A stretch of 64,000 nucleotides of DNA from Candidatus Liberibacter europaeus (GTDB lineage: Bacteria; Pseudomonadota; Alphaproteobacteria; Rhizobiales; Rhizobiaceae), in NCBI GenBank assembly GCA_003045065.1, contig PSQJ01000001.1, forward strand, positions 124,001 to 188,000, read 5' to 3'. The notes under the pieces were generated by a model, which ran no database searches, was not told the DNA's origin, and worked only from the letters and a program-made list of their open reading frames with translations. Both the position numbers and the translations under genes were made by a program. Positions 11,311-20,370 of this stretch are shown in pieces (the stretch's first letter is position 1; every line of letters begins with the position of its first letter).

Positions 11311-11730
11311 TTATTCTGGTGCAGGGTTAGATAAATGAACTGTCCAACTTTCAAGTTGTCCCGTGTCGTATTCATTAAATCCAACCTTAAGATAACCACG
11401 GGCATAACAATCATTTATACCCATAATTTTAAATTCATCTTGTCCAACGCACATTTGGACATGACCAACCCAGTGCGCGCCATGAACAATCTCCTCAGCA
11501 TACAAATAGTAATATTGTGCTTCCAAGGCACCCTTCAAAATGGTTTCACAAGATTTGGCAGGAATTTGCCACCATCCTTGTGTCATCCACCCCCCTTTAG
11601 GAGAGGGTTGACCTATAGCAACTCCAATTAAATACTCGCTATTATTACAAACTCGGAAGCTAGCTAAAGAAATACTTGAATTAAAACTCATAGCCCCAAG
11701 AAAAACGAACAACAAAATACCACGAATCAT
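11311..11730 (-). CDS. Exported DUF1036 family protein
   Basis: Small secreted protein of 139 aa. Residues 1-24 form a signal peptide (MIRGILLFVFLGAMSF then SISLA before SFRVCN). The mature part carries the DUF1036 pattern: an early FRVCNNS, GGWMTQGWWQIPAKSC, and YYYLYAEE, with Cys residues that probably pair in the periplasm. The function of the family is unknown. It sits directly upstream of pyk, 9 bases away on the same strand, an association kept in many Rhizobiales and a useful marker for the lineage. Confidence 0.85.
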   Translation of the reverse strand: MIRGILLFVFLGAMSFNSSISLASFRVCNNSEYLIGVAIGQPSPKGGWMTQGWWQIPAKSCETILKGALEAQYYYLYAEEIVHGAHWVGHVQMCVGQDEFKIMGINDCYARGYLKVGFNEYDTGQLESWTVHLSNPAPE

Positions 11731-12577
11731 AAAAAGGCACCCTTAATACGATAGCACGAACAATGTCTTAAATGCTACTATACTAATATCTACATTAATT
11801 CAAATATCGCAGAATAGGTAAATAAATGTCAACGCCATACCATAATTTAGATCGTTTATAAAACACTAAATTCACAACGTATGTAACTATAAAATGAAAA
11901 GTGTGAACACAAGTATATATATTTTAAATCCATCATAAATCTTCAACTATAAAATTATAGTATTAATAATCCTACCAACATCAAAAATTGTTGACATAAA
12001 ATCAAATATTCAACCACAGACAAAATGTAAAAAAATATAATTTAGCCTCAAAAATATATTATACAAATTTGCACAGAATTGTTATAAGACTTACCAAATT
12101 GAAAAAGGAAATATTAAAAGTGTATTTAAAAAAATGTTTACCAGAAATCGCATTGATATTCGCTCAACACAAATATCATTGATATTCACTAACATAAATA
12201 TTAATAATTGAACGCATGAAGCTGATTCTGCGTTTTTTTTGAAAGACATACCCTATTCATTTAGAAATATTAAAATTCTAAATGGAGATTTTAGATATTA
12301 TATTTAGGATGATTGAATACGATGTTTATACATTTTCTCACTTTTAACTTTACTATTCAATTAATTGAAGATAAAGCACTGCCCTTTTTTTCTGAACACA
12401 ATGCAATCTCTGCATGTTGTTAAATATTGTTACTATAAAATAATATCGTGCCAAATCTCAGTTTATTTCATAATAATGAGAAGCGGATTATAAGATGATT
12501 TTTATTACGTGAAAAGCAGTATTTCAGCGAAGTAAATTTTTTATCTAAAAAAATATAAATACAAGGCCTTGATAATT
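11731..12577. other. Long AT-rich spacer before the S24 regulator
   Basis: No supported gene in about 850 bases. Two things stand out. Around 12149-12200 a segment of about 26 bases is imperfectly duplicated (CATTGATATTC at 12151 and again at 12177). At 12211-12240 there is a plus-strand terminator with no gene in front of it. Together they suggest an unrecognised short transcript or the end of a decayed gene. Confidence 0.4.
12211..12240 (+). terminator. Orphan Rho-independent terminator
   Basis: Stem AACGCA (12211-12216) pairs with TGCGTT (12229-12234). It is extended inward by GAA/TTC with one bulged T, and is followed directly by a T-tract running to 12240. It points along the plus strand, yet no plus-strand gene lies in the 900 bases upstream. 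Confidence 0.6.
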
Positions 12578-13228
12578 ATGACCAAATTGTCACATGAAAA
12601 GATCTGGGAAGCAATAGATAGAATGGCAGTCCGCCATAACCTGACCACCTCAGGTCTTGCACGCAAAGCAGGATTAGATCCTACTTCCTTTAACAAATCC
12701 AAAAGATTAGGATCTGAGGGGCGAAACAGATGGCCTTCAACCGAATCAATCGCAAAAATATTAGAAGCCACCAATGAAACAGTCTTTCAATTCCTTGAAC
12801 ATATATATACAGTTCAACCATCTAATGAAAGGCAAGAAAAGGAAATACCCCTCTTGGATTTTCCACAAGATAGCTCAGGAGGTTTTTTTGATAGTGGAGG
12901 ATTCCCTATAAGAAACAAATGGAATACTGTAGGAGTGCCTGAAATTAGATCCCCGCATGATGGGATATATGCGATTCAAATACAAGACACCAGTATGTTG
13001 CCTCTATATCGAAAGGACGATATCCTGATTTTGAATGCACTTATACAAGTAAATTGTGGTGACCGTGTGTTAATAAAACCTCGTGAAGGCGATATAGTTG
13101 CAAAGGTTTTAATAAATCGCAGAGATGAATCTGTAGATCTTATGTCATTAAACTGTTGTTATCCTGTAGATACTGTTGATGTTGCTGATATAGAGTGGAT
13201 GGCGAAAATATTATGGGCGAGTCAGTGA
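12578..13228 (+). CDS. S24-family (LexA/CI-like) transcriptional regulator
   Basis: Probable DNA-binding repressor with an N-terminal helix-turn-helix (about residues 5-65, LTTSGLARKAGLDPTSFNKS) and a C-terminal S24 peptidase-like domain (about 95-215). The nucleophile region is QDTSMLPLYRKDD; the general-base lysine is probably in GDIVAKVL. No Ala-Gly or Cys-Gly cleavage pair is seen in the linker, so LexA-type self-cleavage is doubtful. The ATG at 12578 is preferred over the TTG at 12569 because the AAGG lies 11 bases before the ATG and only 2 bases before the TTG. It resembles the chromosomal 'phage repressor' S24 proteins common in Alphaproteobacteria. No phage gene is nearby and its targets are unknown. 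Confidence 0.8.
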   Translation: MTKLSHEKIWEAIDRMAVRHNLTTSGLARKAGLDPTSFNKSKRLGSEGRNRWPSTESIAKILEATNETVFQFLEHIYTVQPSNERQEKEIPLLDFPQDSSGGFFDSGGFPIRNKWNTVGVPEIRSPHDGIYAIQIQDTSMLPLYRKDDILILNALIQVNCGDRVLIKPREGDIVAKVLINRRDESVDLMSLNCCYPVDTVDVADIEWMAKILWASQ

Positions 13229-13375
13229 GTATACAAGTTCACAATAGTGTTAATGTGAATTTTATGTAATAAAAGATATGAAAATATTACAATAAATATA
13301 GATTTTCCCCGACAGTTTGCTAGAAAGGAAGGGTTATATGTTTTGTATACATTCTTTGATTGAAATGAGTTGGCT

Positions 13376-16267
13376 ATGAATACCCAAAAAAAAACCAATT
13401 ACTCTAAAACTTTATACTTGCCTAAAACAAGTTTCCCCATGCGTGCAGAATTGCAAACAAAAGAACCTGCTATACTTGAATATTGGGAAAAGATTAACTT
13501 ATTTGAAAAACTGCGTAATAACTCATCCAAGCACAAAAAGTTTATATTACATGATGGCCCTCCATATGCTAATGGCCACATTCACATGGGCCATGCTTTA
13601 AACAAGATATTGAAAGATGTTGTGGTACGATCTTTCCAAATGAGAGGTTTTAATGCTAATTACGTGCCAGGATGGGATTGTCATGGACTTCCAATTGAAT
13701 GGAAAATAGAAACGGAATACATCGAAAAAGGTAAAAATAAAAGTGATGTTCCAGTTGTAGCCTTTCGTAAAGAATGTCGTAATTTTGCCTCTAAGTGGAT
13801 TAAGATTCAATCAGAAGAATTCAAAAGATTAGGAATCGGAGGTAATTTTAAAAATCCCTATACTACTATGGACAACGAGTCAGAAGCACAGATAGCATCT
13901 GAGCTTCTAAAACTAGCCAAAACAAACCAAATATATCGCGGGACAAAACCTGTTATGTGGTCCGTGGCAGAACAGACCACATTAGCAGAGGCAGAGATTG
14001 AATATCATGATATTATTAGCGATTCTATCTGGGTCGGGTTTCAAGTAGAATCGGCTCCGGATTATTTAAGCGACTCGCAAGTCATAATTTGGACAACAAC
14101 ACCATGGACAATTCCTGGAAATAGAGCCATAGCCTTTTCATCAAAATATCAGTATGGGCTTTATAAAATACTTCAATCAGATGGACAATATGAATTTAAT
14201 CTGGACCGGAAAATTATTTTGTCTAAAGCATTGGCAAAAGAAACGGCAGAAAAAAACAGCCTAACAATTGAATTGGTTTGTGATGTAAAAGACGAAGATT
14301 TAAGAAAAATCATTTGTTGCCATCCGTTAAAAAAACTTGGTTATGATTTTTCAGTCCCATTAATTGATGCTGATTACGTTTCTAATGATTGCGGGACAGG
14401 ATTCGTACATATAGCACCAGGTCACGGAAATGAAGATTTTGTTGCTTGGATTGGAGCAAAAGATATACTGGCGAAGAATTCAATTGATACACGAGTTCCC
14501 TTATCTGTAGATGCAAAGGGGTTTTATACAGTTGAAGCTCCAGGTTTTTCTGGCGTTCGAGTTCTGAATGACGATGGAGAAAAAGGCAGTGCAAATGACG
14601 AGGTGATTTCCGCCTTGATAAACGCTCACGCTCTTCTTAATAGAAGCAATATAAAACATTCATATCCCCATTCTTGGAGATCAAAGCAACCCGTGATATT
14701 TAGAAATATAGCTCAATGGTTTATGCATATGGATAAAGATCTAGGAGATAAATCAACTATTCGCTCTCGTGCTCTTTCCGCTATTGATCAAATACGATTT
14801 TTTCCTCCATCGGGGAAGGATCGTCTACGATATATGGTCGAAAAACGCCCTGATTGGGTTTTATCACGTCAAAGAGCTTGGGGGACTCCTGTTTGTTTAT
14901 TTTTTAATACCAAAGGGGAAATCCTTGTTGATGAATCAGTAAACAATCGCATTATTGAAACATTTAAAACCCAAGGATCAGATGCATGGTTTTCCGAAAA
15001 CGCGCGAGATTTATTTCTTGGAAAAAGAAAATCGGAATCTTGGATACAATCACAAGATATCCTAGACGTCTGGTTTGATTCAGCTACTACACATTCATTT
15101 GTACTGGAAAATAATAAAGATTTAGCTTATCCCGCAGACATATATTTAGAAGGCTCGGATCAGCATCGCGGATGGTTTCAGCATTCTTTATTGGAGGGAT
15201 GTGCCACACGTAAATCTACACCTTTTAAGTCAATCATCACCCATGGATTTGTTGTCGATGAAAAAGGCGAAAAAATGTCTAAATCCAAAGGAAATGTTAT
15301 TTCTCCTAATGATATTATTTCTAAATCAGGAGTAGATATCCTGCGTTTTTGGGCAGTAAATTCCGACTATAACGATGATCAACGTCTTGGTAATAATATT
15401 ATTCAAACCAACATTGACGCATATCGTAAACTGCGGAATACAATTCGCTGGATGTTAGGAGTATTGCACCACGACAATGGACAGGAAGTGTCCATTTCCG
15501 ATATGCCTGAACTTGAAAGATTAATACTACACAGGATAACCGAACTGGATAAGGTCATACGCGAAGGATATGATAACTTTAAATTTAAGATCATCATTCG
15601 TAGCATAATGGATTTTTTAAACATAGAATTGTCATCTTTTTATTTTGATATACGCAAAGATTCTCTTTATTGCGATCCTCCTTCTAGTATAAAACGTCTT
15701 TCTAGCATTGCGGTAATACGAAAATTATTTGAATGTGTTGTGATTTGGATAGCTCCCATGCTCCCATTCACTGCGGAAGAGGCCTGGACTTCCCTAAATC
15801 CAGATGATCTATCGGTACATCTTAAACAATTTCCCACGATTGCTCAGGAATGGGAAGATGTTAAGCTATCGGAAAAATGGAAAAAAATCCTTAAGTTGCG
15901 TAAAGTTGTCATATCTGCGCTAGAGGTTGTAAGAGAATCGAAATATATTGGCTCATCTCTTGAGGCCTTTCCTAAAGTTTATACTACAGATTCATCTTTG
16001 ATTTCTGCATTACAAGGTCAAGATCTTGCTGAAATTTGCATAACATCAGGGATAACAGTGATGAATGAAAAAGGACCTTCAAGTGCATTTTACCTTCCAG
16101 ATATTCCTGAAGTTCGTGTTCAGTGCGACTTAGCTGTAGGTAAAAAATGCGCTAGATCTTGGCGTATTACTCCAGACGTTGGCTCAGATTTAGAATATCC
16201 GGATGTATCAGCCCGTGATGCCGCAGCATTGCGCGAAATTGGATTTACTGCACATAAAAACACCTGA
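13376..16267 (+). CDS. ileS: Isoleucyl-tRNA synthetase
   Basis: Charges tRNA-Ile and edits mischarged valine. It is a class I enzyme. The HIGH-type signature is HIHMGH near residue 70, after HDGPPYANG. The second signature is KMSKS near residue 632. The editing (CP1) domain lies between, with TTTPWTIPGNRA and VHIAPGHGNEDF. The anticodon-binding domain follows to the end. At 963 aa it is full length for the bacterial alphaproteobacterial type. The ATG at 13376 is taken as the start; a TTG two codons earlier is also open. It stands alone on the plus strand after the S24 gene. Confidence 0.97.
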   Translation: MNTQKKTNYSKTLYLPKTSFPMRAELQTKEPAILEYWEKINLFEKLRNNSSKHKKFILHDGPPYANGHIHMGHALNKILKDVVVRSFQMRGFNANYVPGWDCHGLPIEWKIETEYIEKGKNKSDVPVVAFRKECRNFASKWIKIQSEEFKRLGIGGNFKNPYTTMDNESEAQIASELLKLAKTNQIYRGTKPVMWSVAEQTTLAEAEIEYHDIISDSIWVGFQVESAPDYLSDSQVIIWTTTPWTIPGNRAIAFSSKYQYGLYKILQSDGQYEFNLDRKIILSKALAKETAEKNSLTIELVCDVKDEDLRKIICCHPLKKLGYDFSVPLIDADYVSNDCGTGFVHIAPGHGNEDFVAWIGAKDILAKNSIDTRVPLSVDAKGFYTVEAPGFSGVRVLNDDGEKGSANDEVISALINAHALLNRSNIKHSYPHSWRSKQPVIFRNIAQWFMHMDKDLGDKSTIRSRALSAIDQIRFFPPSGKDRLRYMVEKRPDWVLSRQRAWGTPVCLFFNTKGEILVDESVNNRIIETFKTQGSDAWFSENARDLFLGKRKSESWIQSQDILDVWFDSATTHSFVLENNKDLAYPADIYLEGSDQHRGWFQHSLLEGCATRKSTPFKSIITHGFVVDEKGEKMSKSKGNVISPNDIISKSGVDILRFWAVNSDYNDDQRLGNNIIQTNIDAYRKLRNTIRWMLGVLHHDNGQEVSISDMPELERLILHRITELDKVIREGYDNFKFKIIIRSIMDFLNIELSSFYFDIRKDSLYCDPPSSIKRLSSIAVIRKLFECVVIWIAPMLPFTAEEAWTSLNPDDLSVHLKQFPTIAQEWEDVKLSEKWKKILKLRKVVISALEVVRESKYIGSSLEAFPKVYTTDSSLISALQGQDLAEICITSGITVMNEKGPSSAFYLPDIPEVRVQCDLAVGKKCARSWRITPDVGSDLEYPDVSARDAAALREIGFTAHKNT

Positions 16268-16489
16268 AAAATACATTTTTGCATACATATTTCTCACTAA
16301 AGCAAGCATTATTTGTGAAATATATGTATTCTTTCAAGGTATATGTAAAACGCATAATATACCAATAAAACATTTTTAAAACAAATATTAAATAGAATTT
16401 GTTACGAATTATTATCAAAAAGTAAATATAAGTTATAATAATAATAAACTATATTTTTATATAAATTATAATTTTATCTAAAAATTGTA

Positions 16490-16495
16490 TATAAT
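16490..16495 (+). promoter_or_regulatory. Probable -10 box of the 333-aa island gene
   Basis: TATAAT inside TTGTATATAATATG, 42 bases before the ATG at 16537. The same TTGTATATAATA string with a similar AT-rich leader precedes the paralogue at 18943, so the promoter region was duplicated along with the gene. No good -35 is seen. Confidence 0.4.
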
Positions 16496-16536
16496 ATGAT
16501 AAATAATTTTAATTTATATTTTATGGAATTTTTAAT

Positions 16537-17538
16537 ATGAGTATTTCAAATATAGACAACTCAAAAGCCGATGATGGTGAACTATTATCCTCTTTCTCTA
16601 TACAAGCAGAAAATAACAATATCTCTCATAATATAGAAAAAAGCAGTATAATTGGTAATGCCACTTATAGGGATATATATATTAGATCAATCGGATTATT
16701 TTTTTCTAGCAATATCTTTTACATAGCAAAAGAGGTATTTACGAGCATGATTCCTATTTATGGATCAATTCAGGCATTTAAAAAAGGAAATACTTTATAT
16801 GGATTGTTCGGAATTATTGCTGACATTCTAACATTGATACATATCATGGCACTAGGTGATAAATTAGAAGGATTTTTAATACAAGGATGTAAAGCTATTG
16901 TTAGTAGTATAGTCTTAGTAGCCGAAATAATAAGTGGAAGAAACGACATATTAACAGAAGTTGATAATCTTACAATCGCAGAATCATCAACAGCAAATAC
17001 TACCGCTACAAATGAACCTACGTGGCATAAACTATCAGTAGTTGACAATCTTCATTTATATAAACTGAGCCGTTGCTTCTTTTATGAATTTAGAATGTTA
17101 GAGTCAGATAAAGTATACAAACAACTGTTTGATGCAAGCAAAGCATCAGAATTTATTGTAAATGGACAAAACATAATTTCAGATAATCTAGATGGTATAT
17201 TACACAATCTGCGAAAAATATTTCCCAATGACTTTAAGCAGATTCAACTCATTTCTGCTTTCGCACACGAAGGTATTTTCGACAAACCTTTCACACATAA
17301 AATACCACCTATAGATCCAAGTAATCATTTCAGATATGTAGCAACAAATGGTAAAACTTCTTATAAAATAAATACATTAGCAAATGGCAAGTTAGCATTT
17401 ATCGCTAAATATGAATCAAAGTTTGTGCAAGCAGACGGCTCCCCCAACATTAATTATAATAATTTTGGTGTTAAAGTCAGCACAATTATTTCTACAAATA
17501 CAATACCAGAATTTAATTATTCATATTACTATAATTAA
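16537..17538 (+). CDS. Island paralogue 1: protein of unknown function with a hydrophobic IPIYG module
   Basis: Not recognised as a named family. It has 333 aa, a polar N-terminus of about 50 residues, then a hydrophobic module (about 55-125) with IPIYGSIQAFKKGN and GLFGIIADILTL, then a C-terminal domain (about 165-333) with a core QIQLISAFAHEGIF and a Tyr-rich end. No classical signal peptide. It is clearly related over its whole length to the 475-aa product at 18943, which carries IPIYGTIRSFKNGE, GIFGIVTDVLTV and LQIISSFANQTIF at matching places. The module resembles hydrophobic 'IP-x-Y/G ... LD ... IP' segments of large bacterial toxins and effectors; this is from memory, not a search. Codon use is AT-rich like its neighbours. 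A role as a secreted or host-interacting protein is inference only. Confidence 0.7.
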   Translation: MSISNIDNSKADDGELLSSFSIQAENNNISHNIEKSSIIGNATYRDIYIRSIGLFFSSNIFYIAKEVFTSMIPIYGSIQAFKKGNTLYGLFGIIADILTLIHIMALGDKLEGFLIQGCKAIVSSIVLVAEIISGRNDILTEVDNLTIAESSTANTTATNEPTWHKLSVVDNLHLYKLSRCFFYEFRMLESDKVYKQLFDASKASEFIVNGQNIISDNLDGILHNLRKIFPNDFKQIQLISAFAHEGIFDKPFTHKIPPIDPSNHFRYVATNGKTSYKINTLANGKLAFIAKYESKFVQADGSPNINYNNFGVKVSTIISTNTIPEFNYSYYYN

Positions 17539-17649
17539 GATGATAACATTGTATCAAACTACACAAAATTCATAGTAGTGGTAGGTTATAATTAATGTTA
17601 AAGGAAAATAAGTAATGGCGTATAATTTACCTAAAAAATAGATACAATA

Positions 17650-18600
17650 ATTATATGTATAATACCATTATTATTATTATTACTATTAACATCATATATG
17701 TAAATACAACTTCCATAAATGATACATATCATTACATAGAAAAAAAGGCTATCTCTAATAAAAATAGCAACAATAAGGTATTCTATTAAAAAGCAAGCGA
17801 AAATTTTACTGCTAATAACCAGCACACGAAGCTTTAGTAAACACAATAATTATTTATGAAACTATGCAAGTATTCTAACACGGAGAAGCCGTATGGGTAA
17901 TAATATTGGGCATTATTGCTGGAATCCAATTAGTATAGTTTCCGATGTAGTATTAAGCACTAAATCAACAGGATTTTTAGCAATGTAAAGAAAAAACGTC
18001 GTAGTAATCATAACTCACAATATCAGGGATTACACGAAAGCAACAAATCTTCCCAATAAAAACCATCAATGATAAACGCATATTAACACAAGCCACAAAG
18101 CAGAAAATGCTTCTAAAAATGTTATAATTCATACAATTCAATATATTGCATCAGATCACAATATAATCATAAGGCTATATCCTCTAGGAAGTAATTTCTT
18201 AATGACTTGTAAACTTTACAACCACAAAAAACATCTAACTTTATAGTAAATTAAAAGAAAATTCTCCTAGAGAGATACAGCTAATATAGTATAAAATATC
18301 AACAAATATTCCAAGGTGATTGCAAAAAATCAACTCATTTATACATTTACCCGAGAAGGTATATGGGAAAGATATGTCACATATAAAACAGCATTTATAT
18401 ATCAAGATAAAAAATCTAGATATATCGCAAGATATGTAAATGCCCTTTATAACTTAATAATTTAACAAATGGCAATCTTTAACTTATCACAAAATATGAA
18501 ACATAATTTGTGTAATCTCAAAGAGATTATCTTATACAATATCATACTATAATATGGAGTTAAAGTAATCATCAATATCTACAGAGAAACGCCCCCCCCC
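17650..18600 (+). pseudogene. Decayed third copy of the island paralogue
   Basis: This stretch has no open frame but aligns by eye, nearly colinearly, with the 333-aa gene at an offset of about 1.1 kb. Matching blocks include 17905-17925 (GGGCATTATTGCTG against GGAATTATTGCTG), 18320-18365 (ATCAACTCATTTAT...CGAGAAGGTAT against ATTCAACTCATTTCT...CGAAGGTAT), 18455-18515 (AATTTAACAAATGGCAATC against CATTAGCAAATGGCAAG) and 18553-18583 (TGGAGTTAAAGT against TGGTGTTAAAGT). Many stops and indels interrupt it. The match is closer to the upstream gene than to the downstream one. It ends near a run of nine C (18592-18600). It is a fossil copy, so the locus once held at least three tandem paralogues. The left boundary is approximate. 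Confidence 0.7.
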
Positions 18601-18887
18601 TTAACTTATCAATCATATTATCTGATTAAATATATTCTTACTCTTATATGGGTATATTTAAAAATATGTCTATAATTAACTATTATTAATAATATTAAAT
18701 ATATTTCAATATTATTAATACAAACAATTGATAACTATTCTATAAATAGTTTTTATGTATTTTTTAATACATGACAATTCAAATAAACATCAAGTATTAA
18801 TTACATTTTATTGCTAAAAAATAAACCAAATTTAAAATTTAAATAAATTATATTTATATATAAATAATTATTTTCGTATAATTTGTA

Positions 18888-18893
18888 TATAAT
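18888..18893 (+). promoter_or_regulatory. Probable -10 box of the 475-aa island gene
   Basis: TATAAT in TTGTATATAATACATA, about 50 bases before the ATG at 18943. The surrounding leader is similar to that of the 333-aa gene, ending GGAATT(A/T)-TT-A-TATGA. Confidence 0.4.
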
Positions 18894-18942
18894 ACATATT
18901 AAAATAAATTATTTTTAATTTACATTTACAGGAATTATTACT

Positions 18943-20370
18943 ATGAATATTTCAGAAATAAATACACTTTCTACAAAAGAATATAATAACAAGCCACATC
19001 ATATAATTGAAAAGGGGAGTATTCATAATACAAACCTTAAAAGCGTATCCAATATTAAACCAGTCGAAAATATGTCTACATTTTTTCATGTTGCGAAAGA
19101 GGTCGGGCTAAGCTCTATTCCTATTTACGGAACTATCCGTTCATTCAAAAATGGAGAAATCGGATGGGGAATATTCGGAATTGTTACTGACGTATTAACA
19201 GTGATACCCGTTTTAGGAGTCAGTGCTAAATTAGCAGGATCTTTAATACGAGGAGGCGGTGCTGCTATAAAAGCGGGAGCTACCACAGCTGAAGTAATAG
19301 CAAAAACTGGAGCCGCCGCCGCCGTCGCCGCCGCCACATCTGAAGCAATAGCAAAAACCGGAGCTACTGCCACCTCTGAAGCAATAGCAAAAACTGGAGC
19401 CGCCGTCGTCGCCGCCACGTCTGAAGTAATAGCAAAAACCGGAGCTACTGCCACCTCTGAAGCAATAGCAAAAACCGGAACTATCTCTACCGAAACAGCA
19501 ATAAAAGAAAGCGAAACCATCTTTAAACCCATAAAAGTAGCTGCTGAAGGATTGGGGGGAACCGCGACGAAAACCACTGCGGAACATTCCATTTCACAAG
19601 CAGCAAATAACACGACAAAACGTCATGCCAAAAATCTTGCAAAATCGGTTGTACGCGCATTAGATCCAGGCGTAGAAGGTACCTATCAACTTGGCAAATA
19701 TATGTATAAAAAAGGAGGAAAATTGGCAGGAAAATTGACTGCAAGTAATAAACATATCTTGCCATATGCAATTAAGTCCGCACCTTCAAAATACTTCGAA
19801 AATATACTTAAGCTACCCAAAGATACAAAATGGAGTCATGGAAATTTTTCACAAGCTGAACGTGTGCAACTAAATGAAGGAATGAAATTAATGTTTAAAC
19901 ATTTTAGAGAATTAGATTCTTTAAAATTAGACAAACAATTTAAGCTTGACATAAATCGTGCCAAATACGTCATCAATGATAAGATACTCCTAAAAGAAGA
20001 GCCAGAAAAAATGTTAAGCAAACTTACACAAATGTTCTCTAAAGATCATAAAAAACTGCAAATCATTTCTTCTTTTGCAAACCAAACTATTTTTGCCGAT
20101 CCTTATTTACATCTCATGAACGCAGAAAATCGTCTTATAGAGTATAGCTCAATAAATACTAATATTCTTTATAAAATAGATACTACGGATAAAAATATAG
20201 TGAAAATTACAGCCAAATACGAAACGGATCTTAAAAAGGTAGATGACGACAAAGAACTAATTAAAAATATTAAAAAAGAAAAACCCCTTAAAAGCTACGG
20301 AATTAGAATGGAGATGACATTATCCCCTGAAAAGATAATTAGCGCAGAACCGTACTTTTACATCAATTAA
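18943..20370 (+). CDS. Island paralogue 2: 475-aa protein with IPIYG module and Ala-rich repeats
   Basis: Function unknown; a longer relative of the 333-aa product. Order: polar N-terminus (1-45); hydrophobic module (about 46-110) with IPIYGTIRSFKNGE and GIFGIVTDVLTVIPVLG; an Ala/Thr-rich repeat region (about 105-190) made of five SEAIAKTGA-type units; a basic linker (about 200-285); and the shared C-terminal domain (about 300-475) with LQIISSFANQTIF, ending EPYFYIN. No signal peptide is apparent; the module could make one or two membrane-inserting helices. The repeats are absent from the 333-aa paralogue, so they were added or expanded here. Their GC-rich codons (GCC runs) contrast with the AT-rich surroundings. 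Possible roles include an effector, toxin-like or surface-interaction protein; none is proven. Confidence 0.7.
   Translation: MNISEINTLSTKEYNNKPHHIIEKGSIHNTNLKSVSNIKPVENMSTFFHVAKEVGLSSIPIYGTIRSFKNGEIGWGIFGIVTDVLTVIPVLGVSAKLAGSLIRGGGAAIKAGATTAEVIAKTGAAAAVAAATSEAIAKTGATATSEAIAKTGAAVVAATSEVIAKTGATATSEAIAKTGTISTETAIKESETIFKPIKVAAEGLGGTATKTTAEHSISQAANNTTKRHAKNLAKSVVRALDPGVEGTYQLGKYMYKKGGKLAGKLTASNKHILPYAIKSAPSKYFENILKLPKDTKWSHGNFSQAERVQLNEGMKLMFKHFRELDSLKLDKQFKLDINRAKYVINDKILLKEEPEKMLSKLTQMFSKDHKKLQIISSFANQTIFADPYLHLMNAENRLIEYSSINTNILYKIDTTDKNIVKITAKYETDLKKVDDDKELIKNIKKEKPLKSYGIRMEMTLSPEKIISAEPYFYIN
19282..19485 (+). repeat. Coding tandem repeats with GCC-rich linkers
   Basis: Five copies of a unit starting GAAG(T/C)AATAGCAAAAAC begin at 19291, 19342, 19378, 19423 and 19459, that is at spacings of 51, 36, 45 and 36 bases. 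The long-short alternation suggests that a two-unit block of about 81-87 bases was itself duplicated. The long linkers are built of GCC/GTC triplets (19312-19335 and around 19398-19416) coding for Ala and Val. All steps are multiples of three, so copy-number change would keep the frame. Confidence 0.85.

Noticed and set aside
12134..12211. 25-codon frame just before the orphan terminator
   Set aside because: Consists mostly of the duplicated segment and lacks a placed ribosome binding site.
19282..19485. Possible CRISPR array
   Set aside because: Repeats are in frame, unequal in spacing and coding; there are no unique spacers and no cas genes.
19125..19613. Long minus-strand open frame (162 codons) antisense to the 475-aa gene
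   Set aside because: It mirrors the GCC-rich repeat region, has no start signals and reads as low-complexity Ala/Val repeats.
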